This document shows positions 32,410-44,627 of a stretch of 64,000 nt of DNA, piece after piece. The notes under the pieces are model-generated. The model searched no databases. It saw nothing but the letters and a program-made list of their open reading frames with translations, and was not told the origin of the DNA. Every line of letters starts with the position of its first letter. Within the stretch, counting starts at the first letter, position 1. The position numbers and the translations under genes are program-made. Source of the stretch: Trichoplax sp. H2 (taxonomy: Eukaryota; Placozoa; Uniplacotomia; Trichoplacea); assembly GCA_003344405.1 (NCBI GenBank), contig NOWV01000134.1:62001-126000 (forward strand). The letters are read 5' to 3'.

Positions 32410-35181
32410 TTAGTCTTCATCTAATCTTTCACGAAAGTAGTCTTGATAGTACATTTCTAAGAGAAAATGCGCTCTCATAACTATGGATTCGTCTTCATCT
32501 TCTAGCAAAGCTTCCACCTTTTCCAGTTCTAGAATCAGTTATGAAATCGAAATGTGCCGAAAGTGTGCCAGTTTTGTTATAATTGCCTTAATTAAAGGAG
32601 ATTTTAAGACTCACCCGTTTCTCAGTTCCTTGAGAAAATGGATTTTTAAGACTTCTCATTTGCTGCTAATTTTTTCCAAGCCAGCTAATGCGACCTGTAT
32701 CATTTCACTGTTATCGGTTTCGGATAGTATGGTAAACAAAGATAGCATTGCCCTATGTTTCACCTAATACCTATTTGCGTTAAACAGTGTTGCGCGCATT
32801 TATGGATTACTTTATGACTCGTAATAGCTAATAATACTGATTTAAAATATAATTAATGATTTGAATGTATCTGTTAACATATAGTAATTAATTAATAATG
32901 ATTGGCCTATTAGATCCGTCAATGTTTTCAATTTATTTCGTTAAAATTCTAAATTACCAACGAAAACTGAATGCAAAACTACACTAAAACCGATATATTA
33001 CTAACGAATAACAAGTTTAAATCTAATCAATAACTCCGCGCTAGCTCTCTCTCTCTCTCTAGCTTATACGGTCTTAAATGCTATCTATTTTATGCAGTCA
33101 TACTCAAGCACAAATTACTAATTTCAGTCAATTATACTACATTAGGAACCATATCTAAATCTCGATAATTAATACTAACGCTAATCATAGCATCAGCAAT
33201 AAATACCATAACATGAACATAATTACGTCTTTACCAAATTTGTTCATCACTAGCACTTAAGGCAGCATTAACAATGGCTAACACTACCTGCTCATTAAAT
33301 TCTGGATCATAATCTTCGTCAGCCATATCTAATGTCCATGATATTAGTCCTTCACTTATACCAATCTATTCGATATACGATTAATATTAACAATCCTACA
33401 CGGCATTTATACCTCTGATCAATATTAAGTGATAAATTCGAAAATAGGGCTTACTCCCATTTGATCAAAACTGCCCCCTAATATCTTAGCAATTGTACTG
33501 CAAAATTCTCGATAATTATTATGGCTGTTTTCTGAATCTGTAATTTCTAAAGTCGATGCAATTCCGAGTAAGAGGGAGCATTTAAGCATAGTCTAAATAA
33601 ATAATAATATGGTTCGGAGCTTAATATTTAACTTCATAACCAAGGTTATAGATTGAATATCCAGTATGCCATGGCAATTATCATCAAGAATTACCTTTCT
33701 TTCAGCATTATTTTCGGTAACAATATTGCCGATAGTCCTCAATATTGGCAATTAAGTAGATTTCTTCGTATTTCTAACAGTTCGAAGGTGTATAAATTAC
33801 CTTGAGCATAATATTCATAATCTACAGATGATAATTATAGTGATAAAAGTTGGATAAATTAATTGCTTTAGTAAATTCATAAATCGATCGCACATTTCCA
33901 TAGTGACTATATTATCAACTTTTGGTTACGAAGGATCTATCAACACTGCTAAACACTAACATACTTCATACAGCACTTTCTCCTTGTCCAAATGGAGGAG
34001 ATTTAATAAATTTGGCATCGCACTAGAGACCTACCAACAAAATACGCAGTATTTCGACGTACATAACTTATGTGATCTCAATTACGCACAGTGGTAAAGG
34101 CTATTAAGCTATATAGGGCTAGATGAGTAGATAGGTAAACATATCGGTAAGCAAATTTATTGGCATATAAAAGTGCCTCTTACTGGAATACTAACAATAG
34201 TTATATTCGACGGCGGGCGCGTATATAACTGAAGATTCTGAAAAGTCCATAATGCGCAATCTTGTAGTTTTGAATCTTTAGCTACCTCAATTAACCTATT
34301 GATGTGCAAATTGAATTAAAAGAGCGATTAGATGTTAATAAATTTTCAAGAAGGAAATTTTGCTTCTATATTGTTATAAATTTTCATCGGCTTAGGATTT
34401 ATAATTATAATGAGATATCTTTCTATTGGCAAATCACGAAATTACCAAATTTGATAGGTAACACATACTCGTACGTACAGTAAATTCTTATTTGCTGTTT
34501 ACTCTTGAGATCTTACGTAGTAACAACGGTAATAAATTTTGCTTTAATGCTTCATTACGATAACTATCACTTTCAATAACGATATTCCCCAACGTCAATA
34601 CGCACTGCATATGAGCAGAATTGAAAGGGCAGCAAACTGCTATAGATATTCCACTTTCGATATATTAAAATAACTAGTCAGGTTATAGAAATATAATAGA
34701 GTTCATGTATAATAATAGCTACGGCCGTAGTTTTTAATAAAATAACCTGTACAACGACCTTTAGAGGTATTCATCAAAATACTTTAAACGGTAACGCATT
34801 ACAGCAAAGTCAGACCCAGTTTTATATTAATTAAACCGGTTATTTTGCCATAGCAGGTTAAAGAAAGCTCACATGACGATGATATTAGTAAAAGAGCTTA
34901 CTTACATTTGTCTTCATGTTAATATTATCGTTTTTGATGCATTTTATGAGCGGCACTAATGCACCAGTCGCTACAATCGCTTTTAATTCAGATGCTTTCC
35001 CAGAAGTTATGACAGATAGTATAGCAGTAGTACGCTCGGCTATACGATCGCTTTGATCTTCTAATAGCCGTACTAATTTTGAAAGGATATCTGATTGTAT
35101 AAAGAATTTTGTTCTCCAGCGTTCTATGCAAGTATGAATAACAGATATTAGTTGTAATAAAGAGAATTTGAGCGGAATCAT
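32410..35181 (-). pseudogene. Importin-alpha-like pseudogene
   Basis: The minus strand holds a diverged homolog of the 28359 gene. Traced pieces (high to low): about 35181-34906, 34604-34517, 34275-34184, from 34030, to 33695 (start unclear), about 33600-33470, 33365-33235, from 32752, and a last piece ending at TAA 32410-32412. Many borders keep the same phase as in the plus-strand gene. Homology is clear, for example KAIVATGALVPLI, CVLTLGNIVIESDSYR, ILRTIGNIVTENNAERK and QVALAGLEKIS. Four in-frame stops interrupt it: TAG at 33956-33958 (at a conserved Trp position), TAA at 33926-33928, TAA at 33752-33754, TGA at 32656-32658. The last two exons also do not match in phase. A basic 21-codon piece at 35808-35746 may be its first exon. 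Confidence 0.8.
33045..33060. repeat. CT microsatellite
   Basis: A run of CT dinucleotides inside an apparent intron of the importin-like pseudogene. Confidence 0.9.
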
Positions 35182-35808
35182 CGCTTTTATTCCACCAAAG
35201 TATTACTTCATACGTAGATTAGTGTATGAGCTACAAATAAGCCCAAGAGTTAGCATTAACTGCAAGGCATAAATTAATTACACTAACATCTATCAATTTC
35301 GCTAAATAAGTTACTGTTGAGTTATAATAAATAATCCATCAAGATATTTATCAGCATGGGCGCATACCTTTGATACTTAAGAAACGAATATTCCGTGCAG
35401 CATTGCATACGATTTTTGAATCATCTGATTTAATTTCAGAGATTAGATTCTATGTGAAATTAAGCCGTAACATTTCAAAATTTAAAGCCTTTGTCAAAGA
35501 TTTTTATAAACTAACACCGACTGTGGTAGCGATTACAAAATGAGGAAATCTGAACTTAGGAATTATTTCGTCCCATAATAAAGCAACTGAGATAAAAATT
35601 ATCGTTATTGAAATTATTATTCTGTAAAATAATTTTAAGTATTTGCTTGCAGTTCGTTATCGCAAAATTAATCGAGCCTATAGCTACACTGTAGGTGCAT
35701 GAAATTGAGAAATATGGTGTTGATCTAAAAGTTAACTTTTTTTACCTTGATATGAAAACGAAGCTTATTTCGCCTTGGATTTTTAACCTTTTGATGTTTA
35801 CGTTTCAT

Positions 35809-38800
35809 CACTTGATGGACTTCCAACTGTATGATTTTCGTTGAAATAATGGATGAATTAGTAATAAATCTACAGCTTGACTTACAGCTACATATTTTGC
35901 ATTATAGGTGTATATCTCCAGTTTTCCTCACCTGCAAATCAGTAGTTTCTACCTTACTAATTACTGTAATTTTAGGTATAACTTGCGAATAATTCAGTAC
36001 TTTCCTTTCATGTTAATAATTACCTTATGAATAGCCATAATTATTCTATCTAAGCTAGGTGTTGTAGATATTCATGTCATAATAGTTAAATACTTACGAT
36101 GAGTTACGAAACCGGGTCTTTAGCCATTAAAGGAATTGTTTGAAGATGAATATTAGGCAATGTAGCACAAACATTATAACATTTACGCTCAACTGCTCCG
36201 TTTCAATTATTAGTACTGTGGTATAGGCGGTAATTGCATAACAGGTAGTGCAGTGCTTATAACCTACAATATTGGTAATCAACTGATCGTATATACGAAA
36301 TGGAATACCAAAAGTAAATTACACACAATTTCTTCAAATAGGGGTTTGACTATTGTTTGTACGGAAAAGGTAAAGAAGTCCGTTAGAAATGGGGATCTGA
36401 TTATACAATTTCAGATATGACGCTGTGTGCTATATATTTAGATCAATAACGTAAGCTCTAGGAGTTAGGCTGTGATATACAGTTGAAATAGCTGCAGTGA
36501 TTCCATGAGTTATAGAGCAAGGCATAACAGGGTGAAAGTTCGTATAATTAAAGTTGATAATTATATAAGAATTATGGACGATGCAAATAATTATTTTGTA
36601 ATTAATCCCTTGAAAATGAGACTATTATAAAATGATTGCTCGATTTTCTTAAGATATTAACTAGTATAGCTCGCTTATATCAGTTCTTTTATTGAAAATG
36701 ATTTAACGTGAGAAAATATATTGTAATATTATAATACTTCACTCGCTAGAATACAAAGTGCTGGAAAATAGTTATTTATACAAAATCCCACGAACTATCG
36801 CGAAAAAGTAATAGCCCAGCTACTATTTGGTATTCTCAGTTTTTCAAAGGCATCTTAAGATTATTGCATATATGATGATTTATGAGTGCCACACACCACT
36901 AGTGACAAGTAAGTCTACACACGCCAACGCTAATGAAAGATGCCTCTTACTAAGTTTAAGAGATAAGATTCCCTGCATCACCAAATCTAACAGTTCCAAC
37001 GACCAAATATTACCAAAATTATAACGTCACGGATAAGCTAGACCAAAGCTGTGCAGACTTTATCTTGTGCATTATTTGTTACTCGCAAATGTATTACTGC
37101 CATAAGAATACTGTTAGTTTTTCAGATTTCTGCTCGATACCTAGTTTAACCTGAATATGTATAAAATAAGAAGCAAATAAAAATCATATTGATTAGTCCA
37201 TAAATCTATGGTAAATAAATACTGGAATATTCAATTTCGTTCCGAAAAGCTGCATAACAAAAGTAACTGTCAGACTTTACTAAATACAATTGCTGTCCTG
37301 ACTTGAGTAATTATCTAGGAATAATTAATTACAATTACAGTGACTTTATGAAATTTAAAGTATAGCTGCAAGTAGCCTTATGTAGCAAGAAATACAGTAT
37401 ATGAATGTGTGCAGTACATCGTTTTAATCCTGTATTTTATTATTACCTCCATTTATTTTCTCATATTGCCAAACAACCTTTATGCACTGTAAGAAATGTA
37501 GCATCCTTGATAACTAAATAATAACTTTATATTCTTAAATATAGCTAATTTTTTAATTCTTAAAAGATAGACGCCTTTACAATCATATTGCACTACATTC
37601 AAATATAGCTTGTCTTGTTTCGTTATTTCAGGGACTACTAAAAAGTTTTTCTGATTATTTATGGCATTTGCGGCCTTTGCTATTTCCTACCATCATTTGC
37701 CATTACATGGTCTTACACTGTATTACATAGGTTATATCTAACTCTACAATCATGTTCTCTGAATGTGTTCTTTCTCTAAAGCAACAAATACTGACGATTT
37801 CTGCCTCAGAATTAGTTAACTGTAATAGTCACAGTGCTAACTATTCTAACGTTACTTCATGTCAGTTTATATGCTGCTCTAGTGTAACTACTCCACGCTT
37901 GTAGTCTACGATTAAGAAACTATTTTCTTGCTCAACATATTTATGTAAATCTCTGATTGGCTGCTAAATTTACTTCCACTAAATCATTGAACTCTCTATT
38001 ACAGATATAATAGGAATACTATAAACAGGAATTCATAGCCATAGGGCTGCCAGCATGTAGGAATACTTGTAAATCATGGAATCATCTTTTTAATAGGGGA
38101 AGTTTTAACACAATTAAATTCCAGCAAATTCTGAAAAACACGGCAAATAGCGACATCGTTTACCCATACTGTTTGGATTGTTTAATCCAAACGTTCAGTT
38201 TCTATTGGTATCAAGTAGAGGATATTATTGTATTCACTGTGCCTTTGATGGTAAATACAGGATATTAGTTAGAAGCAACGTTATGCGATGTCGGATGATT
38301 TATTGTATTGACATTACAGTATTTACATATAAATATAGGTATCAGCGGAGCATGTAAATGGCAATCTACTATACGCAACTTGCGCTAAGCATGGATACTT
38401 GCAACTTAGAAGCAGTCACCATTTGCAAAGAATACAGTTGCATAGCATTACGGTAATTTTCTATTGGATGGATGGAAGCAAGCTAAGGGGCAGTGAATGC
38501 CATTGTATCTACTGAGTACATGACGATATAAGTAAAAGTATGGCAGAAAAAGCACACTAAATACAAATAAGTAAATCATACACTAAGAACAACGGCTCGA
38601 CAACATAAAGTTTGTCTTGTGCATTAAGTAAATTCTGTGACAGCTTCTAACTTCAGCTTGAAAGAAATAATCATGTACCTCCACAAATAAATTAGCAGTA
38701 CCGTATCGTAGTTATCTCGGCTAATAGGTTAAGTCATGGACTACTCAATGTTCTCCGGGGAATGTTTATAGACATTTATAGCCCATATTTAAGTCAATTA

Positions 38801-38930
38801 ATTGTAGAGTATTAATTTCTAATAGCACACCCGCACGTCATTACGTACCTGGTACGGGTATGCTCGTAGAAGGTTCTCTGTCTACAATTCTACTTGAGTA
38901 GTTTTAATTAGAGAATTCTTACTATACGAC
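35809..38930. other. Intergenic AT-rich spacer
   Basis: 3.1 kb with one possible coding remnant (36880-37025, listed separately). Otherwise no supportable gene, RNA or element. Confidence 0.45.
36880..37025 (-). CDS. Unidentified candidate exon
   Basis: On the minus strand about 48 codons are open to TAA at 36880-36882. They read as an amphipathic, leucine-rich helix-like peptide (FGNIWSLELLDLVMQGILSL, later LALACVDLLVTSGVWHS). The region is less AT-rich than its surroundings. I do not recognise the family. No ATG or good acceptor is visible at the upstream end, so it could be a terminal exon, a gene remnant or chance. Confidence 0.25.
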
Positions 38931-38939
38931 TTATATAAC

Positions 38940-39300
38940 ATATTGAGTTCGTTATTGACTATTATTTACTCTCTGAAATATAGTATTCTTTGCCAGACAT
39001 GCGTACACCTAAGTAAAGTTTAAAGTTTAATGCATGACCTTTTTCCTAGCTGCCTTTGTTGATCAATAATACTTAGATATATTATAATTAGATGCACGTT
39101 AGAGGGAGAGTTAGAGTTACCGAGAGCATATACAATTATATGCACATATTGAGCTAGTTTAACTTGGTTATTGACTGTTATTTACTCTCTGAAATACAGT
39201 ATTATTTCTTAGACGTGCATACAGCTAAGTATTAGGTTAAAGCGAGGCCTTTATCTTAGCTGTATTTATTGGTCAATCATAATACGGATAGTTATTACAG
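38940..39300 (+). repeat. Two tandem units of about 200 bp upstream of the 39433 P450
   Basis: Units start near 38940 and 39145. Shared blocks: ACATATTGAG, TTATTTACTCTCTGAAATA, AGACNTGCNTACANCTAAGTA, GACCTTTNTCNTAGCTG or a variant, and GGTCAATNATAATAC or a variant. The second unit ends about 130 bp before the P450 ATG, so the duplication lies in the promoter region. Confidence 0.75.
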
Positions 39301-39432
39301 TACACTCTATTTGAATCCTGCGACATTTATTTACATCGGTGCAAAAGACAGTAGCATATTCTAGCCCTTCCTGAAGTATTTCATGACAGTGTTTTAATTG
39401 GAAATTAAGTGGAGAGGCAGATTATTGTCAAT

Positions 39433-40911
39433 ATGATTGGATTGCAGCTATCAACATCGCAAATCTTATTAATATCAGGTACAATTTTTGCCTGGTTTTT
39501 TTATAAGGCTTATATTAAACCTAAACGTTGCTTGAAAAATTTGGGCATAAGAGGTCCCCCTCCTAAACCCATATTGGGTAACTTGTTGGATTGTAAACCG
39601 GCTTTGCAACATATAGCTCAAATAGAAAGGCAAGAAAAATACGGTTATGTATATGGCACTTTATTTTTTTCCATACCAACCATATGGATTGGCGATGTAG
39701 ATATATTAAAATCAGTTTTAATCAAAGATTTCCCCAATTTTACCAACCATTTCGGTATCGCTAGTAACTTAGAACCGTTTAATAAGGCGTTATTAGAATT
39801 GAAAGATAGCGATTGGAAGCGAGTAAGAACTATTTTAGTACCAACATTTAGCGTATCACAGATAAAGGAAAATTTTTCCTTTGTTGACAAGGCTGGTGAA
39901 GGAATTGTTGCATCGCTCTTAAAGGCAGAGAAAGAAGGTGATTCGATTGATTTACGAAAGGTTTGTGGCAATTTTTCAATGGAAATTCTTCTTGCTACTG
40001 CCGCTGGAATGGAATTTGAGTCGAAAGAACAAGAAAAGAAATTAACTGCAGCTGCTAGTCAGGTATCTAGTGGTGCAGCCGGTCTAATGCAGTTATTATT
40101 ACTATTTGCAACACCGCTATTTCGTATCTTAGAGCCACTATCTGGTGGGCAATTTATGAACTCGTTACATTATTTAACCGATACTTGCAGAAAAGTAATC
40201 AAAGAAAGGAGGAAAAAAATGGCTGAAGGCATTGCATGTCGTAGAGATCTAATGCAACAGATGATCGAAGCTGGTGATAGCGATAAATTAGACGACAATG
40301 AAGTTGTCGCTCAGGCTGTGATCTTTCTTGTAGGAGGTTACGAAACTACAGCAAATACTTTAGCATTCGCTACCTACTTATTGGCAACAAACCCTGAAGT
40401 ACAGAATCGATTATATAATGAAATAAAAACAAAACTTAGCGATGCTGATCCATTAGATTATGATCGTGTAGCAGACTTACCCTATTTAGAAATGGTAATA
40501 TTGGAAACATTAAGAATATATCCACCCGCTTTTAGACTTACTCGGGCATGCAAAAATAATACTACAATTGATGGTCATCAGATCTCAAAAGAGGCTATGA
40601 TTGCTGTTCCTGTCTATGCTATTCATCATGACCCTAAATTATGGCCTAATCCAGAACAGTTTATTCCTGAACGCTTTGCGCCGGAAGAGAAATCCAAGCG
40701 TGCAGCTTGTGCATACCTTCCATTTGGTATGGGACCACGAAATTGCCTCGGAATGAAATTTGCTTTGCTAAAGATTAAATTAGCTCTTGTGAAAGTGTTA
40801 CAAAGTGTCGAATTAACTGTTACTGAGAAAACAGATGTTCCTTTACCAATAAAGTGTGGTATAACTATGGCTCCAGCTAATGGAGTACACCTAGGCTGTA
40901 AAAGAAGATAG
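39433..40911 (+). CDS. Cytochrome P450, CYP3-like (clan 3)
   Basis: A single-exon P450 of 492 aa. The start is the ATG at 39433 (MIGLQLSTSQILLIS); the frame further upstream opens only through GTG. It has a membrane anchor at about residues 8-25 and the hinge RGPPPKPILGN. Landmarks: WKRVRT, the I-helix motif GGYETT at residues 301-306, where the six other complete copies have AGYETT, then ETLRIYPP, PERF, and GMGPRNCLGMK with the heme cysteine at residue 438. The Ala-to-Gly change sits at the oxygen-activation groove and may alter the pocket. The gene otherwise looks intact. The closest paralog is the next gene at 43151. An AATAAA occurs a few bases after the stop. Confidence 0.95.
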   Translation: MIGLQLSTSQILLISGTIFAWFFYKAYIKPKRCLKNLGIRGPPPKPILGNLLDCKPALQHIAQIERQEKYGYVYGTLFFSIPTIWIGDVDILKSVLIKDFPNFTNHFGIASNLEPFNKALLELKDSDWKRVRTILVPTFSVSQIKENFSFVDKAGEGIVASLLKAEKEGDSIDLRKVCGNFSMEILLATAAGMEFESKEQEKKLTAAASQVSSGAAGLMQLLLLFATPLFRILEPLSGGQFMNSLHYLTDTCRKVIKERRKKMAEGIACRRDLMQQMIEAGDSDKLDDNEVVAQAVIFLVGGYETTANTLAFATYLLATNPEVQNRLYNEIKTKLSDADPLDYDRVADLPYLEMVILETLRIYPPAFRLTRACKNNTTIDGHQISKEAMIAVPVYAIHHDPKLWPNPEQFIPERFAPEEKSKRAACAYLPFGMGPRNCLGMKFALLKIKLALVKVLQSVELTVTEKTDVPLPIKCGITMAPANGVHLGCKRR

Positions 40912-43150
40912 AGTAAAATAAAATTTAGCTATATCTGATAATGAATATGTAGTTGTCGCGAAGTGGCATTTGCTAAGTAATGCTTATCTTATTTTCGTTA
41001 GATAATATACTTTGGTATTTGTTGAGAATACCGTTATCTATGATATTATACATTCTTTCATAGATCAATGCGTACCATATAGCTTTACAATATTATCTAA
41101 GTACTAATTAAATTGATAATTACGATTAACGCTTATGTAGACTAAATACGCATTGGCTGAGATTGTAATAAACTTTGAGCTTAGTTGTGCCTGTATGCCT
41201 AAGAGAGACTTGCGGTGTTACTGTAAATACTGACGATCTTCTATCGTCAGTATTTAGAGTCTCACTTACTGTAGATGTCGGTGAAGACAAACCTGATATT
41301 TAGACTTGCAGTATTTAGTTTCTAGTTTTAATGTACGTTTTCCCGGTTACATCTTTGTGATTTATAACTGTAGCGTTGGGTCATATTGGTTTACGAATGT
41401 TAAACTCAACTAAGTTGGCAATAATAACCTCTTCATCCTTAAATTACATGATTATTGTTTACTACCGGTAGTTTAGAGACCAGCTATTAAATAAGTTGTA
41501 GATATTAGAAAAGATAAATACGATATTAGGTACAATTTTATCAATAGTAAGGTGAATTGATTGACAAAATCTATTATAATTATAATTCTAGTAGTATAAA
41601 CCGGCTTTTCATAAATCCAAGACATATGCTAGCTGTAGGTTTTTCTTATAAACTTATAAAAAATTACTCTAAATCTCTGAAAAATGGATTTATCTTGGTT
41701 TTCAAATCCAATTCGACTATTATTATTTTGCTAATTTTACTTGCGTCTTAAAGTTCCAAAATTACTATCGCTGGCTCAATTTAATATAAGCCATCAATCA
41801 TCGTCGCTGCATGCAAATAGGTGATTATGAAACCATATTCCTTATGCATACCGTAAAAGTGCATTATAGCATACACAGGATGGTTTGCTCGACCGCCAAT
41901 GATGATTAAATTAGCTTCGTACAAGAATTAGCGAATGGCTACAGTCTAATCTGTATTTACAGCTGCATGTTAATGTTTCATAATCCCATTAAGTTCTAGT
42001 CGAAGTAGTGATGGACATCAGAAGCCAAGTACTGTATCAATGGAAAGATGCGCGTAAAATAATTTATATAACAATTTTGCTTTTCGTTGTGCATATTCAA
42101 TTTATTATTCATCATTGAGGACCGAGTAGACTTTACGGCACATTCTATACTATTATGAATGTGTAGAAAATATTATTCAACTTTAGTCTATTTGTTTGCC
42201 TTTAGTTCAATTGATAATCTATAATTAATTAACATACATATGTAATGAATTGAGTGAGTAAACCGGAAATTACGAGTAATTTCCAATGTAACCTTAGCGA
42301 GCTACATCTAACATTTCAAAATCACTTATCACTTCTTCCAGGGCTCGCTCCATTAATGGTAAGCCATCAACTACTACTGCTATCACTGCGTGCAAATGGA
42401 TCGAAATTGAACGACATTCACTACTGTATGTATGTTATACCAGTGCATTATGTACAATAAAGTTTCTCAGTAGTCGTTAACGAATAAATTAAACTCGCAA
42501 AATTATAATGCAAGGCTAAATAATATACAATGTCTCTTTAATTGGCATTGTTTATTTTTGCTATTGAAATTTTCTTGTAATAATAATTGAATTTTTACTA
42601 ATTCTGTTCCGTCGACAACTGTGTGATGTTATATAGTAAATTACTGTAGAACCCACGCAAGTGCTTTACATAATGTTATTGAGTTTATAGACATTAACGT
42701 ATTCACGACGTTATTTAGCGGCATGTTTGGTTAAGCACTACTAGCAAGTAGAAAATGACTCTAGTGACTCGAAAAAGTTGTGTACTTCTATAGTTAATAG
42801 TTATGATAGCTTGTAGAACTACGACACTTATTATTTATATAATCCGTTAAAAAAAAACGTTGAATTTTGTTGACGTGGTTCATCAACAAAATTGATTTGG
42901 CTTTTTTTACTATCTCTTGGCTTACGAAACATTCCATCATTGATAAACTGTTATCGTTATTGTCTTGAAGGTTGATTTTAGAAATACAGACAAGAGTTAA
43001 GGTGTGTGAATATCACATCGAGAACCCAGAGATAATTAAATTTTCCATTTGATTTATATCTATATCCATTATAGCTATAAAATTAATTATCCGTTTGATT
43101 TAATCGGATATATCAAATTGAAACGATTTTGTACACGAGATTATAACAAC
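40912..43150. other. Intergenic spacer with a perfect hairpin
   Basis: 2.2 kb without a supportable gene. It contains a perfect 14-bp stem at 41224-41256 (listed separately) and a 9+2+9 palindrome at 42265-42284 (GGAAATTAC, GA, GTAATTTCC). Confidence 0.5.
41224..41256. repeat. Perfect 14-bp hairpin
   Basis: TAAATACTGACGAT (41224-41237), loop CTTCT, ATCGTCAGTATTTA (41243-41256). There is no mismatch in the stem. It lies about 310 bp after the stop of the 39433 P450, so it could be in the 3' UTR. It is too short for a canonical animal pre-microRNA. Confidence 0.85.
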
Positions 43151-44627
43151 ATGAACTGGATTTCCATCGGCTTCGCAGATAGTACAGCTTATTATAGTTG
43201 GTCTAGTTTGGTATTTTTACAAATCATGGATTAGACCTTATCGTCTGTTGAAGAAGTTAGGCCTGAAAGTTCCATTTCCTAAACCTATTTTTGGTAACTT
43301 GTTGGATTGTCATCCTTCTATACAACATCTTGGTCAGTTAAAAAATCAAGAAAAATACGGTCGTGTTTATGGTAGTCTCTTTTTCTCTATACCTACTATA
43401 TTGATTGGCGAACCGGATCTTTTAAAATCGGTTTGTGTTAAGGATTTTTCCAATTTTTCCGATCGCTATCCTTTAGTCGACGGTATAGAGCCATTTGATA
43501 AAACATTACTAGAACTTAAAGGTACCGATTGGAAACGTGTCAGGAATATCTTATTGCCTACGTTTAGTGCTTCAAAATTAAAGTCGATTATGCCCTTTAT
43601 TGATAGAGCTGGAGATCGCCTAGTTGCAACGATACTTAAAGCAGACGAAGAAGGTCAATCTATCGATTTATGGAGAACTTGTGGTAAATTTACTATGGAA
43701 GTGATTCTAGCAACTGCATTCGGTATAGAATTCGAATCTAAAGAGCAAGAAAAAAAGTTAACTAATGCTGCCAGAGCCCTATTTGATACTTCACCTGGCC
43801 CCTTACAATTCTTACTGATATTTGCACCACCCTTATTTCGTGTATTAGAACCGAAATTAGGAGGTCAATTTATGAATTCGACATATTATTTAATGAAAAC
43901 TTGTAAACAAGTAATCAAAGAAAGAAGAAGAAACATGGCCCAAGGTATAGCCTGTCGTAGAGATATTTTACAACAAATGTTGGAAGCTGGCGATAGTGAC
44001 AAGTTAAACGATAAGGAGGTTGTTTCCCAAGCATTAATATTTCTTGCAGCAGGTTACGAAACTACAGCAAATACACTAGCATTCGCAACCTATTCGTTAG
44101 CAACAAATCCTGAGATACAACAACGAGTCTTTGACGAAATAAGTGACAAATTGAGCGAGAATGATTCGCTGGATTACGATAGTGTAGGCGATTTACCGTA
44201 TTTAGAAATGGTAATCGCTGAAACATTAAGAATGTATCCACCTATTTTTTTAGCCAATCGTTCTATAAAAGAAGATATGGAAATTGATGGTCTTCAAGTC
44301 TCAAAAGAGGCTATGATTGGCATCCCTGTTTACGCAATTCATCATAATCCTAAAATTTGGCCTGAACCAGAACAATTTAGACCGGAGCGATTTACATCCG
44401 AAGAGAAATCGAAACGTGATCCATGTACCTATCTTCCATTTGGTAATGGGCCACGCAATTGCATCGGAATGAGATTAGCCATGTTAGAAGTTAAATTAGC
44501 TATAGTTAAAATTTTACAAAAGGTAGAATTAATTGTAACTAAAGAGACAGATGTACCGTTACAATTAAAATGCGGTTCTACCTTGTCTCCAGCTAATGGT
44601 GTATACGTAGGCTTTAGGAAGAGATAG
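43151..44627 (+). CDS. Cytochrome P450, CYP3-like, with a frameshift at the start codon
   Basis: From 43155 to the TAG at 44625-44627 one frame encodes a full P450, including the membrane anchor (SQIVQLIIVGLVWYFYKSW), hinge PFPKPIFGN, WKRVRN, AGYETT (codon 44049 onward), ETLRMYPP, PERF and GNGPRNCIGMR with the heme cysteine codon at 44460. That frame has no ATG at its start: the ATG at 43151-43153 is followed by one extra base (43154) before the coding frame resumes at 43155. Without that base the product would begin MTGFPSASQIVQ, matching the sister gene at 39433 (MIGLQLSTSQILL). Either a sequencing error or a very recent disabling mutation explains this. The rest of the gene is undamaged; the corrected length would be about 491 aa. 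Confidence 0.9.

Noticed and set aside
32483-32767. 94-codon plus-strand open frame starting with a serine run
   Set aside because: It is antisense to the last exons of the importin-like pseudogene, whose homology explains the sequence.
33926-33958. Reading the TAG and TAA in the importin-like locus as evidence for an altered genetic code or a tiny intron
   Set aside because: All other genes in the window read with the standard code. The only GT-AG pair that would remove both stops (58 nt) shifts the frame and deletes conserved residues.
41224-41256. Intrinsic terminator or microRNA precursor
   Set aside because: Bacterial-type terminators do not apply in this genome, and the 14-bp stem is too short for a canonical pre-microRNA.
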